Part shown: positions 6,026 to 12,878 of the stretch, piece by piece
Position numbering within the stretch: the first letter of the stretch is position 1
Layout: each line of letters starts with the position of its first letter
Source: Anaerolineae bacterium CG2_30_58_95
GTDB taxonomy: Bacteria > Chloroflexota > Anaerolineae > Anaerolineales > Villigracilaceae
Length of the DNA: 15,550 nucleotides
NCBI GenBank assembly: GCA_001872165.1
Contig: MNXK01000057.1
Location: 1-15,550, forward strand
Reading direction: 5' to 3'
Notes under the pieces: model-generated
Seen by the model: only the letters and a program-made list of their open reading frames with translations
Database searches by the model: none
What the model was told of the DNA's origin: nothing
Program-made: the position numbers and the translations under genes

Positions 6026-7051
6026 TCACAACAACCTCGGCTGCGTCTGCTCGTTATACTCCACCCCCAAATGCTCATACGCGGACTTCGTCGCAACGCG
6101 TCCCTGCGGAGTTCTATCGAGAAAGCCTAATTGCAAAAGGTACGGCTCGACCACGTCCATGATGGTATCGGGTTCTTCACTGATCGAGGCGGCGATGGTC
6201 GCCAGCCCGACCGGCCCACCATTATATTTCTCGATGACGGTCTTCAGCACTCGCCGGTCCAAGTCGTCCAGGCCGAGCGGATCCACCGCCAGCAGATCGA
6301 GAGCCTCGTGCGCGACGGCACGCGTGACTGTCCCGTCGGCGCGCACCTGGGCATAGTCACGCACGCGGCGCAGGAGACGCAGCGCCACGCGCGGCGTCCC
6401 GCGCGCCCGGCGGGCAATCTCCTCCACGCCGCCGGAGTCCGCTTCCACTTTGAACAATCCTGCCGCACGCCGGACGATAGCCTGCATCGCCTTCAGGTCA
6501 TAATAATCCAGGCGATAGACGGCCCCAAAACGTGCCCGCAACGGGGCGGTCATCAAGGCCAGGCGGGTGGTCGCGCCGACCACGGTAAAGCGCGGCAGCT
6601 TCAGCCGGATGGAACGCGCCGAGGGGCCTTTGCCGATGACGATGTCGAGGGCGTAATCTTCCATGGCCGGGTAGAGCACCTCTTCCACGACCTTGCCGAG
6701 GCGGTGGACTTCGTCAATAAAGAGCACATCGCCGGCGCGCAGATTGGTCAGGATGGCAGCCAGGTCTCCAGCGCGCTCGATGGCCGGGCCAGAGGTGATC
6801 TTGATATTGACACCCATCTCGTTCGCCACGACGTGCGCCAGGGTGGTCTTACCCAGGCCGGGCGGTCCGTAGAATAGCACGTGGTCGAGCGGTTCGCTGC
6901 GCTGACGGGCAGCCGCGATCAGGATGGCGAGGTTTTCCTTGACGTTTTCCTGCCCGATCAAGTCGCTGAGGCGTTGCGGGCGTAGGGTCTGGTCGAGGCG
7001 GTCGTCGGGTTTCGGCTCGGGGTCAAGGACGCGTTTCGAGGGGTCGGTCAT
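6026..7051 (-). CDS. ruvB: Holliday junction branch migration ATPase RuvB
   Basis: 341 residues, full length. With RuvA it forms the hexameric motor that drives branch migration of Holliday junctions before RuvC cleavage. It has Walker A GPPGLGKT (62-69), Walker B IDEVHR (112-117), sensor 1 GATTR (159-163), the arginine-finger region APLRARFG (169-176), the GTPR sensor-2 segment (218-221) and the C-terminal winged-helix domain with [16 protein letters not shown] (275-290). ruvA and ruvC are not in the window. No ribosome binding site is seen. A TATAAT box ends only 7 bases before the ATG, so the mRNA may be leaderless. It is the first gene of the minus-strand run ruvB, TA pair, DUF2905, queA. 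Confidence 0.97.
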   Translation of the reverse strand: MTDPSKRVLDPEPKPDDRLDQTLRPQRLSDLIGQENVKENLAILIAAARQRSEPLDHVLFYGPPGLGKTTLAHVVANEMGVNIKITSGPAIERAGDLAAILTNLRAGDVLFIDEVHRLGKVVEEVLYPAMEDYALDIVIGKGPSARSIRLKLPRFTVVGATTRLALMTAPLRARFGAVYRLDYYDLKAMQAIVRRAAGLFKVEADSGGVEEIARRARGTPRVALRLLRRVRDYAQVRADGTVTRAVAHEALDLLAVDPLGLDDLDRRVLKTVIEKYNGGPVGLATIAASISEEPDTIMDVVEPYLLQLGFLDRTPQGRVATKSAYEHLGVEYNEQTQPRLL

Positions 7052-7058
7052 ATTGCTG

Positions 7059-7064
7059 ATTATA
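7059..7064 (-). promoter_or_regulatory. Probable -10 box of ruvB
   Basis: The minus strand reads GTGTATAATCAGCAATATG, with TATAAT at 7059-7064 and the ruvB ATG at 7049-7051. Transcription would begin at or within a base or two of the start codon. The -35 region (about AAACTC) is poor. Confidence 0.5.
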
Positions 7065-7102
7065 CACGCTTGCAGGAGTTTGAGTTTTGTTGTATGCTTT
7101 TA

Positions 7103-7154
7103 GCATCGAATTGCTCGAATCCTTTTTGCATCGAATGGCACGAATACCACGAAG
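7103..7154. repeat. CGAAT nonamer repeat, left boundary of GxxExxY copy 1
   Basis: It is built of 9-base units GCATCGAAT TGCTCGAAT, a CCTTTTT spacer, then GCATCGAAT GGCACGAAT ACCACGAAG. Inverted copies lie downstream of the gene at 7586-7653. The 27 bases at 7128-7154 match the reverse complement of 7627-7653 at 22 of 27 positions. It lies in the divergent gap between ruvB and the plus-strand gene. Confidence 0.7.
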
Positions 7155-7184
7155 TTTCTTTGAGTTCGAATGACAGGAGGAAAA

Positions 7185-7592
7185 ATGGCTGAGATCCTTT
7201 TCAAAGAATTATCGTATGCAGTTGTCGGCGCGGCGATGGAGGTTCATCGCACTTTGGGAGCAGGTTTTTTCGAGCCCGTCTATTGAGCCGCGCTGGCATA
7301 CGAATTAAGTTTGCGGAACATTCCCTTCGATGACGAGGTACACTTGCCGGTCTATTACAAGGGACAACTCGTCGGCGAATACGTTGCGGACTTCGTGATT
7401 GACGGCAAAATCATCCTCGAGATCAAGGCCGTCGCCGAAATTCACGATGCACACCGCGCGCAAGCAATCAATTATCTTGCCGCGACCGGCTTTGAACTCG
7501 CCATTCTACTGAACTTCGGCGGGCCGAGCCTGACTCAAGAGCGCCTCGTGCGTTTCAAGAATCCAGCACAGATCAAATCACATATTTCGTGA
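7185..7592 (+). pseudogene. GxxExxY family protein (PD-(D/E)XK nuclease fold), interrupted by TGA
   Basis: From the ATG at 7185, preceded by a consensus AGGAGG (7175-7180), the frame reads MAEILFKELSYAVVGA, continuing to GFFEPVY, then TGA at 7284-7286, then AALAYELSLRNIPF and on to the stop at 7590. Without the TGA it would be a 134-codon protein parallel to the intact copy at 9089-9460. The TGA falls immediately after the G-x-x-E-x-x-Y motif, where the intact copy has Arg (CGG). A CGA-to-TGA transition explains it. The nuclease-like core ADFVIDGKIILEIK lies after the stop, so the N-terminal fragment is not expected to be active. Reinitiation at TTG 7311 is possible but has no visible ribosome binding site. 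Confidence 0.85.
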
Positions 7593-7653
7593 AATTAGGG
7601 TAATTCGATGCAACCCCAATCCCAATCTTCGTGAAATTCGGGTAATTCGATGC
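7586..7653. repeat. Duplicated CGAAT repeat, right boundary of GxxExxY copy 1
   Basis: Two 26-base units at 7586-7611 and 7628-7653 differ at one position and are separated by 16 bases (AACCCCAATCCCAATC). In reverse complement each reads GCATCGAAT TAC-CC-(T/C)AAT or GAAT, then TTCACGAA, the inverted form of the repeat upstream of the gene. The first unit begins at the stop codon of the GxxExxY frame. The second contains the ATG of the GH1 gene. Confidence 0.85.
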
Positions 7654-9053
7654 CAAAACTCACTTTCCCCAAAAACTTCATCTGGGGCGTCGCCGCTTCT
7701 GCCTACCAAATCGAAGGCGCGTGGAACGAAGACGGCAAGGGCGTCTCCATCTGGGACACCTTCTGCCACACGCCCGGCAAGATCGCCAACGGCGAGACCG
7801 GCGATGTGGCCATTGACCATTACCATCGCTACAAGGAAGATGTGGCGCTGATGGCCGAACTGGGCATTCAGGCGTACCGATTTTCTGTATCCTGGAGCCG
7901 CGTCATGCCGGAGGGCGCGGGGACGGTCAACCAGAAGGGCCTGGACTTCTACGACCGGCTGGTGGACGAACTGCTCGATCACAAAATCGAACCGTTCGCC
8001 AATCTGTACCACTTCGACCTGCCGCAGGCATTACAGGACCGGGGCGGCTGGCCGGAGAGACAAACCGCGTATGCCTTCGCCGACTACGCCCGCGTCGTCA
8101 CCGAGCGGCTCTCTGACCGCGTCCACACCATCATCACGCACAACGAGCCGTGGGTCACGGCCGCGGCCGGATACTTCGACGGCAGCCACGCGCCCGGGAT
8201 CAAAGACCCGCTGGCGACGTTCAAAGCCATGCACCACCTGCTGCTCTCGCACGGACTGGCCGCCGAGGCCATCCGCGCTGCGGCGAAGAAGACGGTCAAG
8301 GTGGGCATCGTGCTGAATCTCAACCCGGTGCATCCGGCTTCGGATTCCAGGAAGGACCGCGAGGCTGCTTACCGCATGGACACGGTCTTGAACCGAGCCA
8401 TGCTCGACCCGTTGCTCAAAGGGACGACGCCGATGCAGGAATTTGCTGTCGGCAAGATGCTCACCGCCAGCCTCATCAAGCCGGGCGATTTGGAGAAAAT
8501 CCGCACGCTCGACTTGCTGGGCGTGAACTATTACACGCGGACTGTCGTAAAGAACGACCCAAAGTTCCCCGTTGTCGCTGCTGTGCAAATCCATCCTGAA
8601 GGCAACGAGTATTCGGGGATGTGGGAAATCTACCCGGAAGGCCTCTACGAGCTTCTAATGCGCATTTGGAAAGAGTATCTTACCGGACCTAACCCCCCGT
8701 TCCCCCCTTCCCTCGAAGGGAAGGGGGGCGCAGGGGGGATAGGTCCCGACCTCATGATCACCGAGAACGGCGTGCCGGTGCCGGACGGTCTCGACTTCGA
8801 CGGGCGCGTGCGCGACGAGCGCCGCATCCGTTATCTAAAGAACCACATCGCCCAGGTTCAGCGCGCCATCTCAGACGGCGTACCGGTGAAAGGCTACTTC
8901 CACTGGTCGCTGATGGACAACTTCGAGTGGGCGCTGGGATACGGGCAGAGGTTCGGGCTGGTGTACGTGGATTTCGAGACTCAGAAGCGGACGATAAAAG
9001 ATAGCGGGAAGTGGTTCGCAGATGTGATTCGTGAAAATGGTTTTGAGCTTTAG
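7650..9053 (+). CDS. GH1 beta-glucosidase/beta-glycosidase
   Basis: 467 residues, a complete GH1 TIM-barrel that hydrolyses beta-linked glucosides or galactosides with retention. The N-terminal family signature FPKNFIWGVAASAYQIEGAW lies at 6-25. The acid/base Glu166 is in THNEP (163-167) and the nucleophile Glu372 in TENG (371-374). Other family segments are NYYTR (293-297) and the C-terminal substrate-binding FHWSLMDNFEWALGY (417-431). There is no signal peptide, so it is cytosolic and probably acts on imported disaccharides. Residues about 346-366 (GPNPPFPPSLEGKGGAGGIGP), just before the nucleophile strand, are encoded by a 62-bp palindromic repeat and are foreign to the family. The start codon lies inside the repeat at 7628-7653 and lacks a good ribosome binding site. 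The last codons form a hairpin with downstream DNA. Confidence 0.95.
   Translation: MPKLTFPKNFIWGVAASAYQIEGAWNEDGKGVSIWDTFCHTPGKIANGETGDVAIDHYHRYKEDVALMAELGIQAYRFSVSWSRVMPEGAGTVNQKGLDFYDRLVDELLDHKIEPFANLYHFDLPQALQDRGGWPERQTAYAFADYARVVTERLSDRVHTIITHNEPWVTAAAGYFDGSHAPGIKDPLATFKAMHHLLLSHGLAAEAIRAAAKKTVKVGIVLNLNPVHPASDSRKDREAAYRMDTVLNRAMLDPLLKGTTPMQEFAVGKMLTASLIKPGDLEKIRTLDLLGVNYYTRTVVKNDPKFPVVAAVQIHPEGNEYSGMWEIYPEGLYELLMRIWKEYLTGPNPPFPPSLEGKGGAGGIGPDLMITENGVPVPDGLDFDGRVRDERRIRYLKNHIAQVQRAISDGVPVKGYFHWSLMDNFEWALGYGQRFGLVYVDFETQKRTIKDSGKWFADVIRENGFEL
8685..8746. repeat. 62-bp palindromic repeat, in frame inside the GH1 gene
   Basis: The outer arms are GGACCTA (8685-8691) with TAGGTCC (8740-8746). 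The inner arms are six C's plus TTCCC (8702-8712) with GGGAA plus six G's (8718-8728), around the loop TCGAA, with a few mismatches between. The left end CGGACCTAACCCCC (8684-8697) is identical to the reverse complement of 2663-2676 in the intergenic copy. It encodes about 21 residues without breaking the frame. Confidence 0.9.
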
Positions 9054-9070
9054 CCACGAATTTTCACGAA
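9028..9070. repeat. Inverted repeat spanning the GH1 stop codon
   Basis: TTCGTGAAAAT (9028-9038) and ATTTTCACGAA (9060-9070) are a perfect 11-bp inverted repeat with a 21-base loop holding the TAG (9051-9053). The right arm is also the left boundary repeat of GxxExxY cassette 2. There is no T-tract on the plus strand after the stem, so it is not called a terminator. Confidence 0.75.
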
Positions 9071-9499
9071 AAAGATTCGGAGAACACAATGGCTGAAATA
9101 CTTTTCAAAGAGTTGTCGTTCGCAGTTGTTGGAGCGGCGATGGAAGTGCACAAGATTCTTGGGCCGGGATTCCTGGAGGCCGTTTATCGGGCTGCGCTTG
9201 CTCATGAATTGACGATTCGCGGCATCCCATTCGCCCAGGAAGTGCATCTGCCCGTCACATATAAAGACGTTCTCATCGGAGATTACGTTGCTGACTTCGT
9301 CATTGACGGCAAGGTCATCCTGGAGATCAAGTCTGTATCGAAACTCAACGCGAGTCACCAAGCCCAGGCCATGCACTATCTGGCTGCAACGGGTTATCGC
9401 CTGGCTATCCTGCTCAACTTTGGTCAAGGCTCTCTCGAACAGCGCAGAATCGTAAAATGAGCCAAATCCAATTCGTGTAAATTCGTGCTAATTCGTGGC
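9053..9499 (+). mobile_element. Putative repeat-bounded GxxExxY cassette 2 (intact)
   Basis: An intact GxxExxY gene is bounded by GCCACGAATTTTCACGAA (9053-9070) and, inverted, by 9482-9499, which reads GCCACGAATTAGCACGAA on the minus strand (16 of 18 bases equal). The left end overlaps the last base of the GH1 stop codon, and the right end is 5 bases before the GGA ribosome binding site of the exporter gene. No transposase or clear target duplication is seen. Confidence 0.45.
9089..9460 (+). CDS. GxxExxY family protein (PD-(D/E)XK nuclease fold)
   Basis: 123 residues, the usual size of this family. The naming motif is GFLEAVY (27-33). A nuclease-like core follows: DYVADFVIDGKVILEIKSV (65-83), with Asp69, Glu79 and Lys81 as the candidate D...ExK metal-binding triad, and QAQAMHYL (91-98). 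The fold suggests a metal-dependent nuclease, but the physiological role of GxxExxY proteins is not established. It starts at ATG 9089 with GGAG 6 bases upstream. It is a paralogue of the broken copy at 7185-7592. The two flank the GH1 gene and share much of their sequence (MAEILFKELS at both N-termini). Confidence 0.9.
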   Translation: MAEILFKELSFAVVGAAMEVHKILGPGFLEAVYRAALAHELTIRGIPFAQEVHLPVTYKDVLIGDYVADFVIDGKVILEIKSVSKLNASHQAQAMHYLAATGYRLAILLNFGQGSLEQRRIVK

Positions 9500-9500
9500 A
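9471..9500. repeat. Three decamer repeats ATTCGTGnnA, right boundary of GxxExxY cassette 2
   Basis: The units are ATTCGTGTAA, ATTCGTGCTA and ATTCGTGGCA in tandem. The last two, inverted, match the repeat at 9053-9070. They lie 10 bases after the GxxExxY stop and just before the ribosome binding site of the next gene. Confidence 0.85.
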
Positions 9501-9513
9501 AAAAGGATCTCCG

Positions 9514-12039
9514 ATGAAAAGACTCCTTGTTCTCCTCACCACCCTCTTTTTCCTCTTCACCCTCGTTACTCCCGCCTCAGCAGATAATAGTTTGCGCGTC
9601 TATTACGCTGGCCCAGACGGCAGCGTGAAGACGGCCCTTGAACTGGCGGAATTCCAACTCGTGGACGACCCGGCCCAGGCGGATGTGCTCGTGCTCAACG
9701 GCGTCATCCCGGATTCGGCAGCGGTCGCGGCGCGACTGGAAGCGGGCGCGGGGCTGGTACTCATCCTCGGCCCAGACATGACGGAAGCGGACGTGATGGC
9801 CCTGACTGGCGTCACGCTGACGCTGACGCCGCGAGAGGATGCCGTCAGCCTGACCGCCATCCAGGTTGACGATGCGCTTGTCCAGCAGATCATCTGGAAC
9901 GGCGCGCCGCAGGTGCGCGAACGGTTCGAGCTGCAGACGCCCGTCTCGTCCGTCCAGCCGCTGGTCACCGCCTACGAAGACGGCGAATGGATCTTATGGC
10001 AGGCCAGAACAAACACCTATGTCTTTCAAGCATTCCTGGATGACGCCAACCCCCAGATCCAGGAATGGGCGTATTTCAACTACCTGATCTATCACCTCGT
10101 CGAGCGCGCCGCCGGGCGGACTCCGCTCCCGTTTGCCGATTACCCCGGTTCGCCCGTCCCGCACGCCGCTGAACGGAACATCCTGCTGGCTGTCATGGGG
10201 CTGATGCTCGTCACCACCTTCGGGGCATTCTTCGTCGTGCGGCGCTACAGCCTGAAACATCCTGAGGAGTTGGATAAAATCGTCTCGGACCGGGGCAGGT
10301 TCGAGGTGCGTGAAGCGAAGACGGAATGGGAAGAGGTCGGGTTCCACCGCCCGCTCGGAGGGTTCCTGGTCGCCTTGAGCATCGGCCTCGTCCTGTTCAT
10401 CCCGCTCATCATTTACCAGAACCTGATCCTGCCGTCCTTCATCCTGCCATCCGCACAGGCGCTCGGCATCTGGGGGCGCGTGACGCAGTTCTTCAACCTG
10501 GCGTGGGCCTTCTTCGACATGGGGACAAGTATCGCCTTCATCAAGTATCTCTCGGAGCATCGCGTCCACGACCCGAAGAAGGGCATCCAGTACGGACAGG
10601 TTTTCGTGTGGTGGCAGGCGCTTTCGGGAGCGGTACAGGTGGCGCTGGTGATCGGCCTGGCAAGCACGCTCGCGCCGCGCTCGGCTTACGCCCTGTATGC
10701 CTGGAGCGTAATTTTTCATTCATTCATCCAAATCCCCGGCTTTTACCAGGTGATGCGCCACGCCCTGACCGGCTTCCAGCGGCTCGACTACAGCCGCCTG
10801 CTCGACATCGGGCTGAACGTGCTTTTCCCGATGCTCGTCCAGCCGGTGTTCGTGACCATCATGTTCGCCTGGGGACGCGCCCACCCGGTCTTCGGTGGGG
10901 CGATGGGCGGACTGCTCGGCATGGGCGTCGCCGCGTATGCCGCCGAACTTCTGACTTTCCTGCTCGGCCTGTGGCTCTATCGCCGGGTGGGATACAACGC
11001 GCGCATCCTGTTCCTGGCGCACTTCGACTGGGAAGTGGTCAAGACCAGTTTCAAATTTGGCGTCTTTGAGATGCTCGGCTCGGCGGCCTGGTCCTTTGGG
11101 CAGGCGATGGAGATTGCCATCACGCAAACGCGCCTGATCAATTACGCCGAAATCTGGGGGAACTGGGGGTTGGCGCAGAATTTCATCTTCGCCTTCAACG
11201 TCACGCAGACGCTCAACGACGGGGTCATGCCGGCCATTTCGGAGGCCATTTCCAACGGGAAGCGCATCTTGAGCCAGTATTACAGCGTGATGGCCTACAA
11301 GTACAACGGCCTGACCAGCGCCTTCATCGGCGCCGTGCTGCTGGCGGTTGCGCCAAAATTCATCCTCGGCTCGACAGGTATAGAATTCCAGCGCGCTGCT
11401 GTCTATGTGATCCCGCTCACCATCTGGGGCGCGGTGCAGTTCCCCTCCTGGGTGGGCGATAACGTACAACTGGGAGCCAACAAACCCTATCTCAAATCCA
11501 TCCTGGTCTTCTCGGAGCAAGTCATCCGCGTGGCATTGGCATGGATTTTACTGGCGCGTTTCCAGGTTACGGCATTGATTATTGCCTACTTCGTCGGCCT
11601 GTTCGTCAAAGGGATCACCGCCTACTTTGTCAACCATAAGCTGTGCTTCCCCCAGCGCTTCTACCTCTGGCAGTCACTGACTGCCCCGCTGCTGGCAGGA
11701 GCGGCGCATTACGGCATTTTGTCGCTGATCAACAGCTTCCTCTGGAAAGGCGACCAAATCACCAGCGTGCTGATCTTCCTGATCGGCATCCTGCCGAGTT
11801 TCCCGCTCTTTATGTTCCTGTATGGACTATTCGGCGGCTGGGACAAGGATACGCTCGACGAACTGAAAGACGCGGTCGCGCTGACCGGCGGCATGCGCTG
11901 GCTGACGCGTTGGGGCATGTACGAGCCGACCGCCCTGGGCGCGCGGGTCAGTCCGCTGAATGGACGCTTCCCCATCACGAACCGGGTCGAGGCGATGGAA
12001 GAGGCAAGGAAACTGACGGGAGAGAAGGTGAGACTATGA
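9514..12039 (+). CDS. Flippase/exporter-like polytopic membrane protein with extracytoplasmic N-terminal domain
   Basis: 841 residues. Residues 1-23 form a signal peptide ending ASA. Residues 24 to about 215 are a soluble domain outside the membrane, with an alternating beta/alpha pattern (LRVYYAG, ADVLVLNG, AGLVLILGPDM) resembling glutamine-amidotransferase-like or DUF4350-type domains but without an obvious catalytic Cys. A membrane segment at 221-242 (NILLAVMGLMLVTTFGAFFVV) leads to a charged cytoplasmic linker and then to roughly 10-12 membrane segments from 280 to 775. The repeated GxxxxxxF-type helices and the YNGLTSAFIGAVLL region recall the MOP superfamily (Wzx/MATE-like) that flips lipid-linked sugars. 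This is a tentative fold-level call. GGA at 9505-9507 is the ribosome binding site. The stop overlaps the PIG-L gene start (ATGA), so the two proteins are probably made together. Confidence 0.65.
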   Translation: MKRLLVLLTTLFFLFTLVTPASADNSLRVYYAGPDGSVKTALELAEFQLVDDPAQADVLVLNGVIPDSAAVAARLEAGAGLVLILGPDMTEADVMALTGVTLTLTPREDAVSLTAIQVDDALVQQIIWNGAPQVRERFELQTPVSSVQPLVTAYEDGEWILWQARTNTYVFQAFLDDANPQIQEWAYFNYLIYHLVERAAGRTPLPFADYPGSPVPHAAERNILLAVMGLMLVTTFGAFFVVRRYSLKHPEELDKIVSDRGRFEVREAKTEWEEVGFHRPLGGFLVALSIGLVLFIPLIIYQNLILPSFILPSAQALGIWGRVTQFFNLAWAFFDMGTSIAFIKYLSEHRVHDPKKGIQYGQVFVWWQALSGAVQVALVIGLASTLAPRSAYALYAWSVIFHSFIQIPGFYQVMRHALTGFQRLDYSRLLDIGLNVLFPMLVQPVFVTIMFAWGRAHPVFGGAMGGLLGMGVAAYAAELLTFLLGLWLYRRVGYNARILFLAHFDWEVVKTSFKFGVFEMLGSAAWSFGQAMEIAITQTRLINYAEIWGNWGLAQNFIFAFNVTQTLNDGVMPAISEAISNGKRILSQYYSVMAYKYNGLTSAFIGAVLLAVAPKFILGSTGIEFQRAAVYVIPLTIWGAVQFPSWVGDNVQLGANKPYLKSILVFSEQVIRVALAWILLARFQVTALIIAYFVGLFVKGITAYFVNHKLCFPQRFYLWQSLTAPLLAGAAHYGILSLINSFLWKGDQITSVLIFLIGILPSFPLFMFLYGLFGGWDKDTLDELKDAVALTGGMRWLTRWGMYEPTALGARVSPLNGRFPITNRVEAMEEARKLTGEKVRL

Positions 12040-12836
12040 ACAAGCCCAAAATGATCCTTGCGCTGGTTCCACATCCCGATGACGCAGAATTCTACGCCGG
12101 AGGGACGATTGCCAGGATGATCGCAGAGGGAGCGCAGGCAGTAATCGTGATCGCCACCGATGGTCGCAGGGGTTCCTTCCAGCACGATAGTGAAACCCTA
12201 ATCAATCTTCGCCGTGAAGAGGCGAAACAAGCCGCTGCCGTCCTGGGAGCTGAACCGCCAATTCTGCTGGGGCATGCAGATATGGGACTGGATGCTCTGC
12301 CGCCCGGCTTCCTGCGTGAGCAATTCGTGCGGCTGATCCGCCAATACAAGCCCGACGTGGTCATCACCGAAGACCCATTTGCGCCTGACGAAGTCCACCC
12401 CGACCACCGCGCGGTGGCCTGGGCCGCCTCCGACGCCATTTCCTACGCCTCGCTGCCGTTGGTGCATCCCGAACATCTGGCCGAAGGGCTGCAACCCCAT
12501 TTCGTGCTCGAAAAATATTTTTACGCAGAAAACCCTTCCGGCGCCAACAAGATCGTTGATGTCACCGACACGATGGAAAAGAAACTGGCGGCCCTGGCCG
12601 AGCATAAGACCCAAATGACTTTCCTGTTCGAAGATGTGGTACGCCAGGCGCGGCTGGCTGGCCTGAACCTGGAGGCGATGTTGGGAGAGGCCATCCAGGA
12701 CCCCTTGGCCGCCATTTCCTGGGCGCTGAAAGCCCAGGCCGCCTCGATCGGACAGCGGACAGGGGTACAATTTGGCGAGGCGTTCCGGTATGCACGTTTC
12801 CATCCGTTTATCGAGTCGCTGGTGGAAGGCAGATAG
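12036..12836 (+). CDS. PIG-L/LmbE family zinc-dependent N-deacetylase
   Basis: 266 residues from ATG 12036, which overlaps the exporter TGA; the open frame continues further upstream but only antiparallel to family evidence. The family removes N-acetyl groups from GlcNAc-containing lipids or small glycosides. The zinc site is visible as PHPDDAE (12-18: His13, Asp16, with Asp15 as likely general base) and HPDH (121-124: His124). GTIARMIAEGAQAVIVIATDG (23-43) is the expected Rossmann-like start. There is no signal peptide, so it acts in the cytosol or at the inner face. Overlap with the exporter suggests that it modifies a glycolipid or glycan handled by that exporter. The stop codon directly abuts a palindromic repeat. 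Confidence 0.92.
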   Translation: MNKPKMILALVPHPDDAEFYAGGTIARMIAEGAQAVIVIATDGRRGSFQHDSETLINLRREEAKQAAAVLGAEPPILLGHADMGLDALPPGFLREQFVRLIRQYKPDVVITEDPFAPDEVHPDHRAVAWAASDAISYASLPLVHPEHLAEGLQPHFVLEKYFYAENPSGANKIVDVTDTMEKKLAALAEHKTQMTFLFEDVVRQARLAGLNLEAMLGEAIQDPLAAISWALKAQAASIGQRTGVQFGEAFRYARFHPFIESLVEGR

Positions 12837-12875
12837 CCCTCACCCCCTGCCCCTCTCCCAAAAGTGGGAGAGGGG
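12837..12875. repeat. C-rich palindromic repeat, left boundary of the DUF559 gene
   Basis: CCCTCACCCCCTG (12837-12849) is followed by a perfect 11-bp hairpin, 12850-12860 with 12865-12875, loop AAAG. It begins on the base after the PIG-L stop codon. Its G-rich right arm (GGGAGAGGGG) lies 3 bases before the DUF559 ATG and can serve as its ribosome binding site. Bases 12837-12859 match the reverse complement of 13266-13288 at 20 of 23 positions. Confidence 0.85.
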
Positions 12876-12878
12876 GGA

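Larger units (their letters stand above)
7103..7653 (+). mobile_element. Putative repeat-bounded GxxExxY cassette 1 (degenerate)
   Basis: A GxxExxY gene interrupted by TGA is enclosed by inverted CGAAT-type repeats on both sides. The right side has a duplicated repeat that runs into the GH1 start codon. There is no transposase. Mobility is inferred only from the bracketing and from the parallel cassettes at 9053-9499 and 12837-13333. Confidence 0.4.

Noticed and set aside
7284..7286. Selenocysteine or TGA-to-Trp recoding in GxxExxY copy 1
   Set aside because: The family has Arg here, no SECIS-like structure is obvious just after it, and TGA ends several other genes in the window.
9028..9070. 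Rho-independent terminator after the GH1 gene
   Set aside because: The stem includes coding sequence, the loop is long, and no T-tract follows on the plus strand.
10720..11520. 266-codon minus-strand open frame opposite the exporter gene
   Set aside because: Antisense shadow with no recognisable domain, while the opposite strand has a coherent membrane protein.
11643..12035. Long N-terminal extension of the PIG-L protein
   Set aside because: It runs in another frame over the exporter gene. The zinc motif begins 12 residues after ATG 12036, as in the family.
12850..12875. Rho-independent terminator after the PIG-L gene
   Set aside because: The stem is strong, but it is followed by GG-AATGG instead of a T-tract. 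It is better explained as a member of the repeat family also seen at 13250 and 13295.
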